From the NCBI GenBank assembly GCA_902521355.1, contig CABYRT010000005.1, forward strand, positions 1 through 64,000: a DNA stretch of 64,000 nucleotides. Direction: 5' to 3'. Positions 1 through 7,414 of the stretch are shown here, one piece after another. The notes below the pieces were generated by a model. That model searched no databases, had not been told where the DNA came from, and saw only the letters and a program-made list of their open reading frames with translations. The translations under genes and the position numbers were made by a program. Origin of the DNA: an uncultured Pelagibacteraceae bacterium. GTDB lineage: Bacteria; Pseudomonadota; Alphaproteobacteria; Pelagibacterales; Pelagibacteraceae. How positions within the stretch are numbered: position 1 is the stretch's first letter; each line of letters begins with the position of its first letter.

Positions 1-1
1 C

Positions 2-364
2 TTTACCCCAATTAAAGAAGGGTTAATTATTAATAATCCACAACGAAGACTTCCAAAAGAACAAAGAAAATTATTTGAAGATAATGGATGGGAAATTATT
101 GATGCAGCACAACCTGCCCATAATACACCGCCACCACTTTGTTACTCTTCAGTATGGCTATCAATGAATGTTTTAGTTCTTGACCCTAAAACTGTATGCG
201 TTGAAAAAAGTGAAAAATATCAAGCTGAACAGTTAGATAAATTAGGTATGGAAGTTATCCCTGTTGAGTTGAGAGATGCATATGCTTTTGGTGGAGGCCT
301 TCATTGTTGTACAGCCGATGTTTATAGAGAAGGTACTTTAAAAGATTATTTTCCAAAACAATAA
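2..364 (+). CDS. Amidinotransferase, C-terminal part (5' end outside window)
   Basis: The reading frame is open from the first bases to the TAA at 362-364, so this is the last 120 residues of a longer protein. The C-terminal motif GGGLHCCTADVYREG matches the active-site segment of arginine:glycine amidinotransferases and related inosamine-phosphate amidinotransferases. The first Cys of the HCC would be the nucleophile that takes the amidino group from arginine. The acceptor substrate cannot be decided from this fragment. An internal ATG at 164 is within the domain and is not the start. The next gene, a threonine aldolase, begins 1 base after the stop, so the two are probably co-transcribed; a shared link to glycine metabolism is an inference. 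Confidence 0.85.
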   Translation, partial: FTPIKEGLIINNPQRRLPKEQRKLFEDNGWEIIDAAQPAHNTPPPLCYSSVWLSMNVLVLDPKTVCVEKSEKYQAEQLDKLGMEVIPVELRDAYAFGGGLHCCTADVYREGTLKDYFPKQ

Positions 365-365
365 A

Positions 366-1415
366 ATGAACGCAAAAATTAATACAAAACGCAAAAGAGT
401 AAAATTTGCTTCAGATAATGTGACAGGAGCTTGTCCAGAAGTTTTGGATGCAATTATTAAAGCAAATGATGGTATTGCCCCGCCGTATGGTAATGATGAA
501 ATTTCAGGTGTGTTACAAGAAAAATTTTCTAAAATTTTTGAAAAGGATGTAATTGTCTACCCTACAGCATCAGGAACTGCATCAAATGCATTAGCACTTT
601 CTGCTATATCTCCGTCATTTGGAAATATTTACTGCCATAAATTTTCTCATATCAATGTTGATGAGTGTGGAGCACCTGAATTTTATACAGGTGGAGCAAA
701 ACTTGTTCCATTGAAAGGTAAAAATGGAAAAATAACAGTTGATGAGTTAAATGATAATATTGGAGGGTTTGGAATTGTGCATCACACTCAACCATCTATT
801 GTTAGCATAACTCAAGCAACAGAAACTGGTGAAGTTTATACTTTAGATCAAATTAAAGATATTTCTGAAATTGCACATAAAAAAAAATTAAAAGTACATA
901 TGGATGGCGCTAGGTTCGCTAATGCGCTTGTTTCACTAGATGTTACTCCTGCAGAAATGACATGGAAATCAGGAGTCGACATATTATCTTTTGGAGCAAC
1001 GAAGAACGGATGTATAGCAGCCGAAGCAATTATAATATTTAATAAGGAATTAGTTGGCAATTTACCTTTTTTGTTAAAAAGATCTGGTCATCTATTGTCT
1101 AAAATGCGTTTTGTTTCTGCACAATTAGATGGATATATCTCAAATGATGTTTGGTTAAAAAACGCAAGACACGCAAATTTAATGGCAAAAAAATTAAGTG
1201 ATGGTTTAGTTTCTAGTAATCAAGTTAAACTTGAATATCCAACTGAGGCAAATGAAGTTTTTGTTAAACTGCCAAAAAAGATGGTTGAGCATTTAAATAC
1301 CGAGGAATATATGATGAGCAATGAGGAAATGGATGGTAAAACTGTAAGATTAGTGACAGCGTGGAATACAAAAAGTAGTGAAGTAGAGGAATTTTTACAA
1401 ACGATATCTAGTTGA
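366..1415 (+). CDS. ltaE: Low-specificity L-threonine aldolase
   Basis: This is a 349-residue PLP enzyme of the beta-eliminating lyase/threonine aldolase family, which splits L-threonine or L-allo-threonine into glycine and acetaldehyde. The segment SFGATKNG carries the PLP lysine (K213), as in Pseudomonas-type threonine aldolases. HMDGARF holds the aspartate (D180) expected to contact the pyridine nitrogen, and the SGTASN segment near residue 69 fits phosphate binding. The length is normal for the family. It lies immediately after the amidinotransferase, so it could feed or use the same glycine pool; that link is inferred. Confidence 0.9.
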   Translation: MNAKINTKRKRVKFASDNVTGACPEVLDAIIKANDGIAPPYGNDEISGVLQEKFSKIFEKDVIVYPTASGTASNALALSAISPSFGNIYCHKFSHINVDECGAPEFYTGGAKLVPLKGKNGKITVDELNDNIGGFGIVHHTQPSIVSITQATETGEVYTLDQIKDISEIAHKKKLKVHMDGARFANALVSLDVTPAEMTWKSGVDILSFGATKNGCIAAEAIIIFNKELVGNLPFLLKRSGHLLSKMRFVSAQLDGYISNDVWLKNARHANLMAKKLSDGLVSSNQVKLEYPTEANEVFVKLPKKMVEHLNTEEYMMSNEEMDGKTVRLVTAWNTKSSEVEEFLQTISS

Positions 1416-1416
1416 A

Positions 1417-1432
1417 TATGTTAATTAACATA
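1417..1432. repeat. Perfect 16-bp palindrome after ltaE
   Basis: TATGTTAATTAACATA is its own reverse complement. It sits 1 base after the ltaE stop codon and 14 bases before a 19-codon ORF. It could be an operator or part of a 3' structure. There is no loop and no T-run, so it is not a standard terminator. AT-rich palindromes also arise by chance here. Confidence 0.4.
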
Positions 1433-1446
1433 AAAGAAAGGAAAAT

Positions 1447-1506
1447 ATGGAAGCTATAGCTGTGATGGTAATAATACTTATTTATGCAACAGGTGCATTG
1501 AGTTAA
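1447..1506 (+). CDS. Putative 19-residue hydrophobic micropeptide
   Basis: The ORF runs ATG to TAA and encodes a 19-residue peptide, MEAIAVMVIILIYATGALS. An acidic residue is followed by a hydrophobic stretch long enough to enter or cross a membrane. A purine-rich Shine-Dalgarno-like stretch (AGAAAGGA) lies just upstream at good spacing. Its stop shares the tetranucleotide TTAA (1503-1506) with the stop of the convergent gene, the same arrangement seen at three other convergent gene ends in this window, which favours a real gene. No function can be assigned. It could still be a chance ORF. Confidence 0.4.
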   Translation: MEAIAVMVIILIYATGALS

Positions 1507-1730
1507 TTTGGATTTTTTTTTAAGTATTCAATATAATCAATTACTTCATTAAATTTCTCATCAGGAATATCTTTATAAGTAGAATTAAATTTATTTTTTA
1601 CACAAATTGCTACATGAGCATATGCATTTCTTCCTTTTGGATGATTTGGATGATCAGGAAGCTGACCATTTAAATAATCGCCAGCTTCCTGTATCAATTT
1701 CCACAGTTTACTTGCGTTTTCTTTGTTCAC
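1503..1730 (-). CDS. Small conserved-looking protein, possible ORF6C-like fold
   Basis: This is a 75-residue soluble protein starting with GTG; AAGGAT lies about 8 bases upstream, and there is no internal Met to use instead. The second half, with a Tyr-Lys-Asp-Ile-Pro-Asp segment followed by a Phe-x-x-x-Ile-x-x-Ile helix, resembles the C-terminal ORF6C/P22AR domains of phage antirepressors. That resemblance is from memory and is weak. There is no other phage gene nearby, so a domesticated or unrelated domain is as likely. It lies downstream of sodB on the same strand. Confidence 0.6.
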   Translation of the reverse strand: MNKENASKLWKLIQEAGDYLNGQLPDHPNHPKGRNAYAHVAICVKNKFNSTYKDIPDEKFNEVIDYIEYLKKNPN

Positions 1731-1771
1731 AAAAATAATCCTTGATTTATCTCAAAAAGTTCTAGGATCAA

Positions 1772-2365
1772 TTAGATTAATAGAGATTCAACAAATTCCC
1801 AATCTATAAGATTATCAACAAATTTATCTAAATATTCAGGTCTTCTATTTCTATAATCAATGTAATATGAATGTTCCCAGACATCACAACCAAGTATTGG
1901 TTTTAAGTTATCAATTAAAGGATTAGCAGCATTAGCTGTTTTTGTAACAACCAATTTATCATTATTTAAAGATAACCAACACCAACCTGATCCAAATTGA
2001 GTTATACCTGCTTGTTTGAATTCATCTTTGAATTTTTCAACACTTCCAAAATCTTCAATAATTTTTTTCTCAAGTTTTGACGGAATATTCCCACCACCTT
2101 TTGGCTTCATGCACTTCCAAAAAAGATTATGGTTCCAATGCTGGCTTGCATTATTAAATATTCCAGCTTTTGAGTTATCTTTTGAGCTTTTTACAATTAT
2201 ATCTTCCAATGACATTTTAGCCATGTCTGTATCTTTTATAAAATTATTAAGATTTGTTATGTAGGTTTGGTGATGTTTTCCATGATGTAATTCTAATGTT
2301 TCTTGTGACATTACTGGAGACAAAGCCTCATTAGAATAATCTAGTTTTGGTAATTCAAATGTCAT
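1772..2365 (-). CDS. sodB: Superoxide dismutase, iron type
   Basis: This 197-residue enzyme dismutates superoxide to oxygen and hydrogen peroxide in the cytoplasm. Metal ligands are visible as H27 (LHHGKHH), H79 (WNHN), D161 and H165 (DVWEHSYY). Gln75 in NNASQHWNH is the residue that marks iron rather than manganese enzymes of this family. Length and all core motifs are normal. It lies close to msrB, so this short stretch groups two oxidative-damage functions. No clear promoter was found in the 63 bases upstream. Confidence 0.95.
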   Translation of the reverse strand: MTFELPKLDYSNEALSPVMSQETLELHHGKHHQTYITNLNNFIKDTDMAKMSLEDIIVKSSKDNSKAGIFNNASQHWNHNLFWKCMKPKGGGNIPSKLEKKIIEDFGSVEKFKDEFKQAGITQFGSGWCWLSLNNDKLVVTKTANAANPLIDNLKPILGCDVWEHSYYIDYRNRRPEYLDKFVDNLIDWEFVESLLI

Positions 2366-2428
2366 AATTATTTTTATAATATTTTCTTGTAAATAAACTT
2401 AATTAAGTTGACGCAATTAAATACAAAA

Positions 2429-2614
2429 TTAGTTTTCTAAAGCGTTTTCTTCTCTCATAAGAATAGGTCGACCATCTTGAGCAGTGTTTAAAGGTATAAT
2501 TTTACCTTTGTATTTTGCACATAACGTAGGTGCACTTCTCACCTGTTCTCCCAAATTTACTTCTAAATCTGCTATAACTAATTCAACCCCTTTCAATATA
2601 CTCAATATCTTCAT
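2429..2614 (-). CDS. Unknown 61-residue protein downstream of msrB
   Basis: The ORF starts at an ATG preceded by a strong Shine-Dalgarno sequence (GGAGGA, 3-4 bases upstream), unusual in this window where many starts have none. The start lies 12 bases after the msrB stop, so the two are probably one transcript. The protein has a hydrophobic N-terminal third (ILKGVELVIADLEVNLG), one Cys and an acidic tail. I do not recognise a family. A role linked to MsrB is only suggested by position. Confidence 0.6.
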   Translation of the reverse strand: MKILSILKGVELVIADLEVNLGEQVRSAPTLCAKYKGKIIPLNTAQDGRPILMREENALEN

Positions 2615-2626
2615 TATTCCTCCGTT

Positions 2627-3085
2627 TTATGATGATGGCTTAAATATTAAACACAAACCGTTATTACAATATCTCTTTCCTGTCGATCCAGGACCGTCTT
2701 CAAAGACATGTCCGTGATGAGCACCACATTTTGCACAATGGTATTCAATTCTTTTCATGCCAAAGCTGTAATCAACCTTAGTTTTAAAAGCTCCAGGAAG
2801 CGCCTCTGTGAATGATGGCCAACCAGTTCCGCTATCAAATTTTGAGCTAGACTTAAATAGTTTAGCTCCACAATTTGCACAGTGATAAAAACCTTCTCTT
2901 TTCTCGTAATTAAGAGGGCTTGAGAATGGTCGCTCTGTTGCTTCCTCAAACATTATTTTTTTTTGGGCTTCTGTTAAATTTTGATTAATTATTTTTTTGG
3001 TTTCAGCTAATGAAATTTTGTATGGAAAAATACTGTATAATAATGATCCAAATATAGATAATTTTATAAATTTTCTTTTGTTCAT
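2627..3085 (-). CDS. msrB: Peptide-methionine (R)-S-oxide reductase, exported
   Basis: This 152-residue MsrB repairs the R form of methionine sulfoxide in proteins. Zinc-binding pairs are C69/C72 and C117/C120, and the catalytic Cys is C140 in RYCNN, where many family members have RYCIN. The first 28 residues (basic start, then a hydrophobic core ending in SLAET) look like a Sec or Tat-type signal peptide, so the enzyme probably works in the periplasm. The ATG at 3085 is the natural start because it includes the signal. Confidence 0.92.
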   Translation of the reverse strand: MNKRKFIKLSIFGSLLYSIFPYKISLAETKKIINQNLTEAQKKIMFEEATERPFSSPLNYEKREGFYHCANCGAKLFKSSSKFDSGTGWPSFTEALPGAFKTKVDYSFGMKRIEYHCAKCGAHHGHVFEDGPGSTGKRYCNNGLCLIFKPSS

Positions 3086-3150
3086 AATTTTCTTAATAGA
3101 TCAATAATACTTTATTTGAATGAGATATTTTGACAGCTTCGATTTTAAAT

Positions 3151-3179
3151 TGGTAGCTTCATAATTAATGAAGCTACCA
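3151..3179 (-). terminator. Hairpin just after the GYD-domain gene
   Basis: TGGTAGCTTCAT (3151-3162) and ATGAAGCTACCA (3168-3179) form a perfect 12-bp stem with a 5-base loop. On the minus strand it starts 6 bases after the stop of the GYD gene. The T-rich tract after it is poor (ATTTAAAATC), so it may be a weak terminator or a 3'-end stabilising hairpin. Confidence 0.55.
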
Positions 3180-3185
3180 GTAAGA

Positions 3186-3509
3186 TTATTGTCCAGGCAC
3201 TTTATAGCCACTTGATACTTTTGTTGCATGATTTGCAATTTCATTCATTGGTGTTTCCTCACAAATAGCGATATTTTTAAGTGCACCACTTCCTTCAGTA
3301 GCCATTTTTATAGCTGCCATTTGCTCAAATGTGCCATGGGTTTCAACTATAAAGTCATATGGTCCTCTTAAGTATGTGTACGATTTCATTTCAGCGCCAA
3401 CACTTTCAGAACACTTTCTAGCAACCTCAGATCTGTCTGATCCAGGATCTTTTAAAAAACCTGCAAATGCTTTCTCTGTAAAATTTCCCATTAAAAAAAA
3501 TTTTGCCAT
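3186..3509 (-). CDS. GYD domain-containing protein
   Basis: This is a 107-residue protein. The order of features (an N-terminal FFLMGNFTEKAF strand-helix, then a GPYDFIVETHG strand, then a TEGSGALKN helix region) matches the GYD family of small proteins, a ferredoxin-like dimeric fold without a firmly known role. The gene has a near-perfect Shine-Dalgarno (AGGAGGT, 4 bases before ATG) and its own 3' hairpin, so it looks like a well-translated single-gene unit. Confidence 0.85.
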   Translation of the reverse strand: MAKFFLMGNFTEKAFAGFLKDPGSDRSEVARKCSESVGAEMKSYTYLRGPYDFIVETHGTFEQMAAIKMATEGSGALKNIAICEETPMNEIANHATKVSSGYKVPGQ

Positions 3510-3513
3510 AGAT

Positions 3514-3520
3514 ACCTCCT
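3514..3520 (-). promoter_or_regulatory. Strong ribosome binding site of the GYD gene
   Basis: On the minus strand AGGAGGTATC precedes the ATG at 3509. This is an almost full anti-Shine-Dalgarno match, rare in this window, and it fixes the start codon. Confidence 0.8.
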
Positions 3521-3580
3521 TTAAATGTATTATAGCACTTAAAATAATTTTTTTTAATATTTTATTGATTTATAAAAAAT

Positions 3581-4237
3581 TTATTCTCTTCCAATTCGTA
3601 ATAATTGTGGTGGTTCAAATACTCCACTTTGTATTTCACTGTTTGATATATTTATCATGGATTTGGCAACTATTTCTGCATTTATTGATTTATATTTTTT
3701 TAAATCTCCAACTAAAATTGGCGATATACATTTCATGGCGAAAATACCTATTTTTTCTCCCAATCTTTCCTCTGTTCTTTTTCCAATTAAAAATGAAGGT
3801 CTAATTACAATAAATTTTTTAAAGTTTAGTTTTCTTAATTCTTCTTCAGCCATACCTTTATTTTTTAAATACAAATTTGTTTTTTTTGAACTGGCACCCA
3901 ATGAAGATATATAAGTAAAATTTTGTACATTATTATCGCTACAAATTTTTCCAATTGTTAGAGGTAAATTGTACTCTGTGTTTATATAATCTTGTTTATT
4001 AGGCGTTTTTTTTCTTGTAGTTCCAATACAAAAAAAACAATCATCACCTATTATTTCTGACTTAATATTTTCTAATTTTGTAAAATCTGTTTGAACAACT
4101 TCTATTTTGGGATCAATTCTTGAAGTAGAAGATCTTACAAAAACCTTAATTTTTTTATATTTTTGATCATTAGCTAACAGTTTAAGTAATATTCCACCAA
4201 TTAACCCAGTTGAGCCGAATATTAATGCTGTTTTCAT
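3581..4237 (-). CDS. NAD(P)-binding Rossmann-fold protein, HTATIP2/YwnB-like
   Basis: This 218-residue protein begins with the dinucleotide-binding loop GSTGLIGG (about residues 8-15), followed by a basic VRS segment after the second strand, as in atypical short-chain reductases. A TYISSLGA strand and a later YLKNKGMAEEEL segment occupy the usual positions of the catalytic Ser and Lys, but the Tyr-x-x-x-Lys motif is altered. The substrate is unknown. It follows the MFS gene by 15 bases on the same strand. Confidence 0.8.
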   Translation of the reverse strand: MKTALIFGSTGLIGGILLKLLANDQKYKKIKVFVRSSTSRIDPKIEVVQTDFTKLENIKSEIIGDDCFFCIGTTRKKTPNKQDYINTEYNLPLTIGKICSDNNVQNFTYISSLGASSKKTNLYLKNKGMAEEELRKLNFKKFIVIRPSFLIGKRTEERLGEKIGIFAMKCISPILVGDLKKYKSINAEIVAKSMINISNSEIQSGVFEPPQLLRIGRE

Positions 4238-4252
4238 AATTTTGAACTTACA

Positions 4253-5545
4253 CTAAATTTTCTTAAATTCGTTCAAATTATTTGGTTCATCTATTGGTTC
4301 AGTTGAAGGATTAAGTTCTATACCTGCTGGAGTAATCGTTTGAGGCATAGGTGCAAATTGTGAATCTGGGTTATCTCCTGACTCTCTAATTTGCATTCTA
4401 TATATTCCAAATAAACCAATAAATGAATGAAATATAATTAAGAAAATAAAAAATCCATTTTCTCCTAAAAATTCCATAAATAATGAGCACATAAAAGGAC
4501 CACAAATTGCACCAAGTCCAAAAACAAATTGTAATCCTGCTCCTGCTGCTACAAATTTTTCTTTTGGTATAAAATCATTTGTGTGAGCAAAAATTAATGC
4601 AAACATTGGAAGACTACAAAAAGAAAAACACATTATACAAATATAAAAAAATATTTTTGATGTAGCTAAACCTGCAGGCATATACATTTGACCCGAAGAA
4701 ATAATCGCCAAAAAACAAAATAAAGCTGCTCCAAATGTTGTATAAATAATTACAATTCTTCTATCTAAAACGTCTGATAATTTTCCTATTGGCCATTGAG
4801 ATATAGCTCCAGATATAGCAAATAAAAAGGTTACTATTGATACTTCTAAAATACTAAAATTCATCGATGTAGCATAAACTGCAATCAATGAGAAAACAGC
4901 TGAATGTGATATTCCAATTAAAAACGAACTTACAACGCCAAATGGTGATGATTTATAAACTTCCTTTAGCTTCATACCTGATATTTTTTTAAAGTTCGGA
5001 GCCTTTCTTTTTGTTAATAATATTGGAACAAGAGACAAAGACATAAATAAAGATATCAGTATAAAAGGTTGAAAGTTTTCTGGTTTACTAAAGTTTATGA
5101 AAAACATCCCAATTGCCATAGAAGCATACATAACAATCATGTAGATTGATAAAACACTACCTCTGTTCTTATTTGTAGATCTATCGTTTAACCAGCTTTC
5201 AGCAATTGTATAAAGACAAACCATGCTAAATCCAGAAATCATTCTAAGCACAAACCAGGAAAAAGGATTTACTAAAATTGAGTGTAATAAGACTACAATT
5301 GAAGTTACAGAAGCAAAAGCTGCAAATACTCTAATATGCCCAACTCTATGAATTAATGATTGTATAATTTTTGCTCCAATAAAATATCCAACAAAATATC
5401 CAGAAAATAAAAAACCAGTCGATGATAGACCAAAATTTTCTTTAACTGCTCTAACACCTAAAAGAGTACCTTGAAAACCATGAGCGAGCATTATAAATGC
5501 CATACCCATAAACAGAGCCCAAGAGTTTTTTATAATTTTGTTCAT
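4253..5545 (-). CDS. MFS transporter, YcaD-like
   Basis: This 430-residue protein has about 12 hydrophobic segments. A basic/acidic loop between the two halves and GKLSDVLDRR after the second-half helix 2 are hallmarks of the major facilitator superfamily. The C-terminal tail of roughly 45 residues is hydrophilic and rich in Pro and Asn. The substrate cannot be read from the sequence. The ATG start lies 69 bases downstream of the next gene's stop codon. Confidence 0.85.
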   Translation of the reverse strand: MNKIIKNSWALFMGMAFIMLAHGFQGTLLGVRAVKENFGLSSTGFLFSGYFVGYFIGAKIIQSLIHRVGHIRVFAAFASVTSIVVLLHSILVNPFSWFVLRMISGFSMVCLYTIAESWLNDRSTNKNRGSVLSIYMIVMYASMAIGMFFINFSKPENFQPFILISLFMSLSLVPILLTKRKAPNFKKISGMKLKEVYKSSPFGVVSSFLIGISHSAVFSLIAVYATSMNFSILEVSIVTFLFAISGAISQWPIGKLSDVLDRRIVIIYTTFGAALFCFLAIISSGQMYMPAGLATSKIFFYICIMCFSFCSLPMFALIFAHTNDFIPKEKFVAAGAGLQFVFGLGAICGPFMCSLFMEFLGENGFFIFLIIFHSFIGLFGIYRMQIRESGDNPDSQFAPMPQTITPAGIELNPSTEPIDEPNNLNEFKKI

Positions 5546-5614
5546 AAAATTAGCGGTGTTTATGGGCGATCTAATTTTAAATCAAGACAAATTTGTGACA
5601 AAAAGAAAAATAAT

Positions 5615-6481
5615 TTACTTAGAAGAAGATTTTAATTTTAGATAAGAGTGAACAGCTATAGTGAATATAATTACAAGTCCACCAACTATTGTCTCTAGAC
5701 TAGGCTGCTCTTTGATAACTAACCAAACCCAAATGGGTCCTAAAATGGTCTCAAGAAGAAAAAACAGATTCACTTCCTCGGCAGGTATAAATCTTGGAGC
5801 AATCGTCACCAAAACGAATGGTATTGCTACACACAAAATACACATTAAAGGTATATAAATCAGGTCTTTTTCAACTAAATCATAACTTTCAACGAAAAAG
5901 AGAGCAAATAGAGCTACTGTAAGCTTACCAACAACTGCTGAAGGTAGCAAATCTCTATCTTTTGCCGACCTGATTATTACAGCGTTGGTGGCGAGTCCAA
6001 AAGCTGTTGTTATACCCATAAGATCACCAAATAAGTTACCCATCTCTAGAGAGTCGTAAAATATATATATTACAGCTACTAAAGTAATAGCTATAGCTAT
6101 CCAAGTCTTCTTATCGGGAACCTCTTTCAAAAATATTGCACCAAGGATTGCCGAAAGCATGGGTGCCATTGCAATCATTATTAGTGTATTTGCAACATTT
6201 GTATTTTGGATTGAAATTATAAATGTAATGTTGCAAATCGAAAAACTTATGATGTAAAAAATACCTGCATAACCAACATTCAAAAATGCTTTAATAAAGT
6301 TTTTTTTATAAAATATGAGAAGTCCAATTAATACAGCTACAAATGGTATCGCACCTCTATAAAACAATAATCCCCAAGTATCGATAGAAGATAACCTTAT
6401 AAAAAGTGAATCTGGTGTGATAAACATCACAGCTATAAATGCAAGAGATGATCCTTTTTGCTGATTTGATAAGTTTTTCAA
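5615..6481 (-). CDS. EamA-family (DMT) transporter
   Basis: This 288-residue membrane protein has about 10 hydrophobic helices in two EamA repeats, typical of drug/metabolite exporters. The start is a TTG that directly follows the gshB stop codon in the same frame, so no earlier start is possible; GGAAAGG lies upstream. Its position right after gshA-gshB suggests co-transcription with glutathione synthesis, but its substrate is unknown. Confidence 0.87.
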   Translation of the reverse strand: MKNLSNQQKGSSLAFIAVMFITPDSLFIRLSSIDTWGLLFYRGAIPFVAVLIGLLIFYKKNFIKAFLNVGYAGIFYIISFSICNITFIISIQNTNVANTLIMIAMAPMLSAILGAIFLKEVPDKKTWIAIAITLVAVIYIFYDSLEMGNLFGDLMGITTAFGLATNAVIIRSAKDRDLLPSAVVGKLTVALFALFFVESYDLVEKDLIYIPLMCILCVAIPFVLVTIAPRFIPAEEVNLFFLLETILGPIWVWLVIKEQPSLETIVGGLVIIFTIAVHSYLKLKSSSK

Positions 6482-7414
6482 CTATAAACCTTTCCAAAAA
6501 GTCTTAGCCAAGTTTATCTGAGATAAATCAAAGTATGTTTTTATACCTGTTGGTGATGTTACATTTATATCTCCATTTAACTTTCCATCAATAAAGTCTA
6601 TTCCTGCAAAGTAGATTCCGTCTTTCTTAATTTTTTTTGCAATTATTTTTGAAACTTTTAGCTCTTTATTACTTAAAAATGCGATTTTAGGTTTTGCACC
6701 TTTGCTCATATTGCTCAATATTGATCCTGATTTTGGAACTCTAGATATAGCTCCGCAAACCTTACCATTTATAATAAAAACTCTTTTATCTCCAAACTTA
6801 ATTTTATTTAAAAATTTTTGACACATAATGTGACCGTGTTTTTTCAATATTTGTTTTATTTTAAGTAAATTAAGCTTCCCTGAAATAAGATTTATATCAT
6901 TGCCACCATAGCTATGAATAGGTTTAATTATTATCTTTTTATGTTTTTTGAAAAATTTTTTAATTTCAATCAAATCTTTAGTAAATATTGTATCCGCCAT
7001 ATAATTTTTAAAATTTAAAGAATAAAATTTTTCTGAAATATTTCTTACTGAAGTAGGATCATTAATAATTTTTGTTTTATCTTTGATTCTATCTAACATT
7101 AATGTTGTAGAAATATATTCCAAGTTAAAAGGTGGATCCTGTCTGATTAAAATATATTTTGCAAAGGATAAGTCTAATTTTGATTTTTTTAGAATTTTAT
7201 AAAATTTCTTTTTTGAATAATCAATTTTAATAAAATATCCTTCACTTACAGTTTTTCCTCTTATATTCGATAAATTTTCTGGATAATAATAAAATAATTT
7301 ATAACCCTTGTTTTGAGCTTCATTAGCTAAAAAAATAGTAGTATCTGTTTTGATATTTATTTTTTTTAAATTATCACCTTGTATAGCAACAATTTTATTG
7401 GTCATATAAATCAT
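6482..7414 (-). CDS. gshB: Glutathione synthetase
   Basis: This 310-residue ATP-grasp enzyme joins gamma-glutamylcysteine and glycine to make glutathione. The N-terminal PLSNIRGK-type substrate segment, IRQDPPFN around residue 90, KPIHSYGGNDI in the ATP-grasp domain and the C-terminal FAGIDFIDG and NVTSPTG motifs are those of bacterial GshB. The gene overlaps the end of gshA. The start may be the ATG at 7414 or the ATG at 7405 (three residues later, giving MTNKIVAIQGD); neither has a good ribosome binding site. Confidence 0.93.
   Translation of the reverse strand: MIYMTNKIVAIQGDNLKKINIKTDTTIFLANEAQNKGYKLFYYYPENLSNIRGKTVSEGYFIKIDYSKKKFYKILKKSKLDLSFAKYILIRQDPPFNLEYISTTLMLDRIKDKTKIINDPTSVRNISEKFYSLNFKNYMADTIFTKDLIEIKKFFKKHKKIIIKPIHSYGGNDINLISGKLNLLKIKQILKKHGHIMCQKFLNKIKFGDKRVFIINGKVCGAISRVPKSGSILSNMSKGAKPKIAFLSNKELKVSKIIAKKIKKDGIYFAGIDFIDGKLNGDINVTSPTGIKTYFDLSQINLAKTFWKGL

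Noticed and set aside
3331..3804. 157-codon plus-strand frame opposite the GYD and Rossmann-fold genes
   Set aside because: It runs across two well-supported minus-strand genes and the gap between them, and the translation is a run of Phe, Leu and Ile from reversed Lys codons. It is a shadow.
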